Part shown: positions 31,122 to 32,412 of the stretch, piece by piece
Position numbering within the stretch: the first letter of the stretch is position 1
How the letters are laid out: every line of letters starts with the position of its first letter
Assembly: GCA_050010595.1 (NCBI GenBank)
Contig: JBEKKS010000022.1
Coordinates: 1-32,412, forward strand
Origin: Palsa-513 sp050010595
Lineage (GTDB): Bacteria > Actinomycetota > Thermoleophilia > Solirubrobacterales > Solirubrobacteraceae
DNA: 32,412 nt
Reading direction: 5' to 3'
Notes under the pieces: generated by a model
The model's database searches: none
What the model saw: only the letters and a program-made list of their open reading frames with translations
Told to the model about the DNA's origin: nothing
Translations under genes and position numbers: made by a program

Positions 31122-31127
31122 TAGGTT
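31122..31127 (+). promoter_or_regulatory. candidate -10 box of the small membrane protein gene
   Basis: TAGGTT, eight bases before GTG 31136. Confidence 0.4.
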
Positions 31128-31135
31128 ATGGAGCG

Positions 31136-31393
31136 GTGCTGGGCGCCCTCGCACGTCGCATTTCCGGGCCGCCACCGCCTCCCAACGCACCCGCTCTTGA
31201 GCAGCTGCGCTTCATCCGTCGTGCGTTCCTGCGATGGGCCGTGCCGACCGCGGCGTTGGCGGCTGTTGTGCTTGCGACCGCGGCGCAGACCGCGGCCTAC
31301 ATCGGTGTCGGCGTCATCGCGCTCACCTGGATCGCAGGGTTCGCGGTGATCCAAGCTCGCATCGGCGTGGAGTCACAGAAACACGACAGCTAG
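31136..31393 (+). CDS. small two-span membrane protein
   Basis: An 85-residue protein: a proline-rich start (ISGPPPPPNAPALEQLRFIRR), then two hydrophobic segments, WAVPTAALAAVVLATAAQ and YIGVGVIALTWIAGFAVIQ, and a polar tail. I do not recognise a family. The GTG at 31136 fits the TAGGTT box. The frame is open further to 31019, but that part is atypical. The gene is isolated between hicBA and the last toxin-antitoxin pair. Confidence 0.55.
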   Translation: MLGALARRISGPPPPPNAPALEQLRFIRRAFLRWAVPTAALAAVVLATAAQTAAYIGVGVIALTWIAGFAVIQARIGVESQKHDS

Positions 31394-31473
31394 GTACCTG
31401 GGGGTAGCCGCCATCTACGGGAACCAGCGCGAGGTGAGAGCGTCCGATCGGCCGTGCTCCACGCTCCCGGAAA

Positions 31474-31524
31474 GACCGCACAGTAGGAGCGCGTCGCGCC
31501 GACTACTCGCTGCCGGTCTCGCCC
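31474..31524 (-). repeat. 51-bp dispersed repeat, copy 2 (inverted)
   Basis: Its reverse complement matches 28400-28450 at 46 of 51 positions. The element is about 3 kb from copy 1, in the opposite orientation. Confidence 0.85.
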
Positions 31525-31557
31525 AGATGCGAGCGCGCGGGCTGGGTGCGTGGGTCG

Positions 31558-31830
31558 CTATGCGCGTTGTTTGGTGGCGTAGCGCTGTCGGGCCGCTTCA
31601 CCGGAGGTGCCGAGGAGCGAGCCGATCAGCGCCCAGGAGTAGCCGTGTGCGCGGGCGTCGTCGACGGCGGCTTTGAGCGAGCGCTCCGCGTCGGACCGGG
31701 ACAGCACGGCATCGCGAAGCGCGACGAATGCTTCGGGGTCGCGCTCTTCTTGCGGCGTCGGCTCGTAGTTCTCGAAGCGGCTCGCGAGCTCGTCGGCGTG
31801 ATCGAGGATGTCTTGGACTGTTCGTGGCAT
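31558..31830 (-). CDS. putative antitoxin (HTH-ended) of the pair beside tRNA-His
   Basis: A 90-residue protein: MPRTVQDILDHADELASRFEN, then ERDPEAFVALRDAVLSRSDAERSLKAAVDDARAHG and the helix-turn-helix end YSWALIGSLLGTSGEAARQRYA. The C-terminus resembles sigma-factor region 4-like HTHs. I recall this type following short toxin-like genes of the kind seen upstream. The ATG at 31830 is chosen because GAGG lies eight bases before it. A GTG at 31839 overlapping the upstream stop is also possible. Confidence 0.65.
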   Translation of the reverse strand: MPRTVQDILDHADELASRFENYEPTPQEERDPEAFVALRDAVLSRSDAERSLKAAVDDARAHGYSWALIGSLLGTSGEAARQRYATKQRA

Positions 31831-31835
31831 GTTCA

Positions 31836-32049
31836 TCACCTCAGGAATCTGTCTCGCGCCTTCATCGCGTGGACGACCACGGGCGCCGGGACCCCGTCCA
31901 CGACGCCGATCTCGTAGATGATCGCGGCCTGGTTGGGACCGATGATCATCGTGAGCCCTTCGTCGAGCTCAAACACTCGCGTAGGCATGTCTGATGTCGC
32001 TAACACCATGCTTGTGGGCGCTCTCGGCAATGATCAAATCCACGCCCAC
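31836..32049 (-). pseudogene. toxin-like gene broken by a frameshift
   Basis: From GTG 32049 (TAACTT six bases before it) the frame reads VGVDLIIAESAHKHGVSDIRHAYAS and then meets TGA. The next frame continues RVFELDEGLTMIIGPNQAA, then IIYEIGVVDGVPAPVVVHAMKARDRFLR. Together they give the familiar short protein in which an N-terminal helical DLIIA-S-A-x-HG segment precedes a beta sheet ending VIVHAM-ARxKFLR. A one-base insertion, or a two-base loss, near 31990 would explain it. The C-terminal piece has its own ATG (31988). Sequencing error is the main alternative. Confidence 0.6.
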
Positions 32050-32055
32050 CACCGC

Positions 32056-32061
32056 AAGTTA
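32056..32061 (-). promoter_or_regulatory. candidate leaderless -10 box of the broken toxin gene
   Basis: Minus-strand TAACTT, six bases before GTG 32049. Bases 32062-32268, between this and the tRNA, hold no gene I can support. Confidence 0.4.
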
Positions 32062-32268
32062 CCTTGTCGTGCGGCCTGTGTCGAGAGCTCCTCAACGACC
32101 GGCGACGGCAGGAACGCCCGCACAATGGATCCCGGCGGCAGCAGGCCCGGAAGCACTGGCGATTTGACCCGCCGACCGCGCGCCACGAGCGTTCCCAGCC
32201 ACAAATTGGTCCATGGGATTGGCTCTGGTCAAGACGACAAACCGGCCGATTTGCAGCCACTTCCCGAG

Positions 32269-32341
32269 GGTGAGCGACGAGATTCGAACTCGCGACCGCC
32301 GGGACCACAACCCGGAGCTCTACCAACTGAGCTACGCCCAC
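32269..32341 (-). tRNA. tRNA-His (anticodon GTG)
   Basis: The minus strand folds as a full cloverleaf. The acceptor GTGGGCG pairs with CGCTCAC. The D arm is GCTC/GAGC around AGTTGGTA. The anticodon arm is CCGGG/CCCGG around TTGTGGT (anticodon GTG), and the T arm is GCGAG/CTCGT around TTCGAAT. The base before the acceptor is G (32342) and the discriminator is C, giving the G-1:C73 pair that marks histidine tRNAs. CCA is not encoded. Confidence 0.96.
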
Positions 32342-32356
32342 CAAGTGCGGAGAGGG

Positions 32357-32362
32357 AGTGTA
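32357..32362 (-). promoter_or_regulatory. -10 box of tRNA-His
   Basis: Minus-strand TACACT, 15 bases before the mature 5' end. This fits a short 5' leader. Confidence 0.5.
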
Positions 32363-32412
32363 GAAGGTCTCCGGGGGCGCGTTGGGGTCAGGCGGCGTGG
32401 ACGAAGAGCGCG

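Noticed and set aside
32269..32290. Duplicate of the tRNA-His 3' end elsewhere as an att site
   Set aside because: No second copy of the T-arm/acceptor segment was found by reading the window.
32092..32310. Minus-strand frame running through tRNA-His
   Set aside because: It overlaps a complete tRNA and has no recognisable protein pattern.

Overview
The window reads as a chromosomal segment of a high-GC actinobacterium. I would guess class Thermoleophilia (Solirubrobacter/Conexibacter-like). The support is the GC-rich codon use, the clpX-clpP-tig block, a likely F420-dependent DDN-family enzyme, DUF6636 and DUF5996 family proteins, and many leaderless genes with a TANNNT -10 box 6-8 bases before the start codon. 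The taxon is inference, not proof.

Layout. 1-2751 is the protein quality-control block (clpX cut by the window edge, clpP, trigger factor), all on the minus strand. 2826-6527 is a plus-strand module of a two-component system followed by an ABC exporter ATPase and permease. 6653-10676 holds a weak hypothetical gene, a quinone-oxidoreductase-like enzyme and an 841-residue secreted protein ending in DUF5648-like repeats. 10673-13828 is a probable minus-strand operon: a small membrane protein, a histidine kinase, a NarL-type regulator and a fused acylphosphatase/LigD-type 3'-phosphoesterase. A four-copy GGGTTGA element lies just upstream of it and also upstream of the divergent amino-acid permease. 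13986-17911 carries the permease, a class II glutamine amidotransferase, a small membrane protein and a DUF5996 protein. 18006-19046 is unusual: a self-contained small transcription unit with a strong intrinsic terminator, an 8-codon cysteine-containing leader-like ORF, a basic 67-residue protein, an alpha/beta-hydrolase remnant and two perfect hairpins. 19332-24886 holds an ankyrin protein, two exported proteins, a hydrolase, and an ArsR/SRPBCC pair divergent from a RibD-C/DHFR-like and a DDN-like enzyme, with two clear operator palindromes between them.

25056-32341 looks like an accessory region ending at a tRNA-His gene. It contains an IS110-family element whose upstream non-coding part folds like a bridge RNA. 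It also has four toxin-antitoxin-like pairs (VapBC, a RelE-like pair, HicBA and an unnamed pair), a MarR regulator divergent from an oxidoreductase across an inverted repeat, and a 51-bp repeat in two inverted copies. Two of the toxin genes, vapC and the gene next to the tRNA, are broken by single frameshifts while their antitoxins are intact.

The items most worth a second look are the acylphosphatase/3'-phosphoesterase fusion, the candidate IS110 bridge RNA, the small terminator-bounded transcription unit near 18.1 kb, and the two frameshifted toxins. All calls come from reading the sequence by eye; no database search was run.
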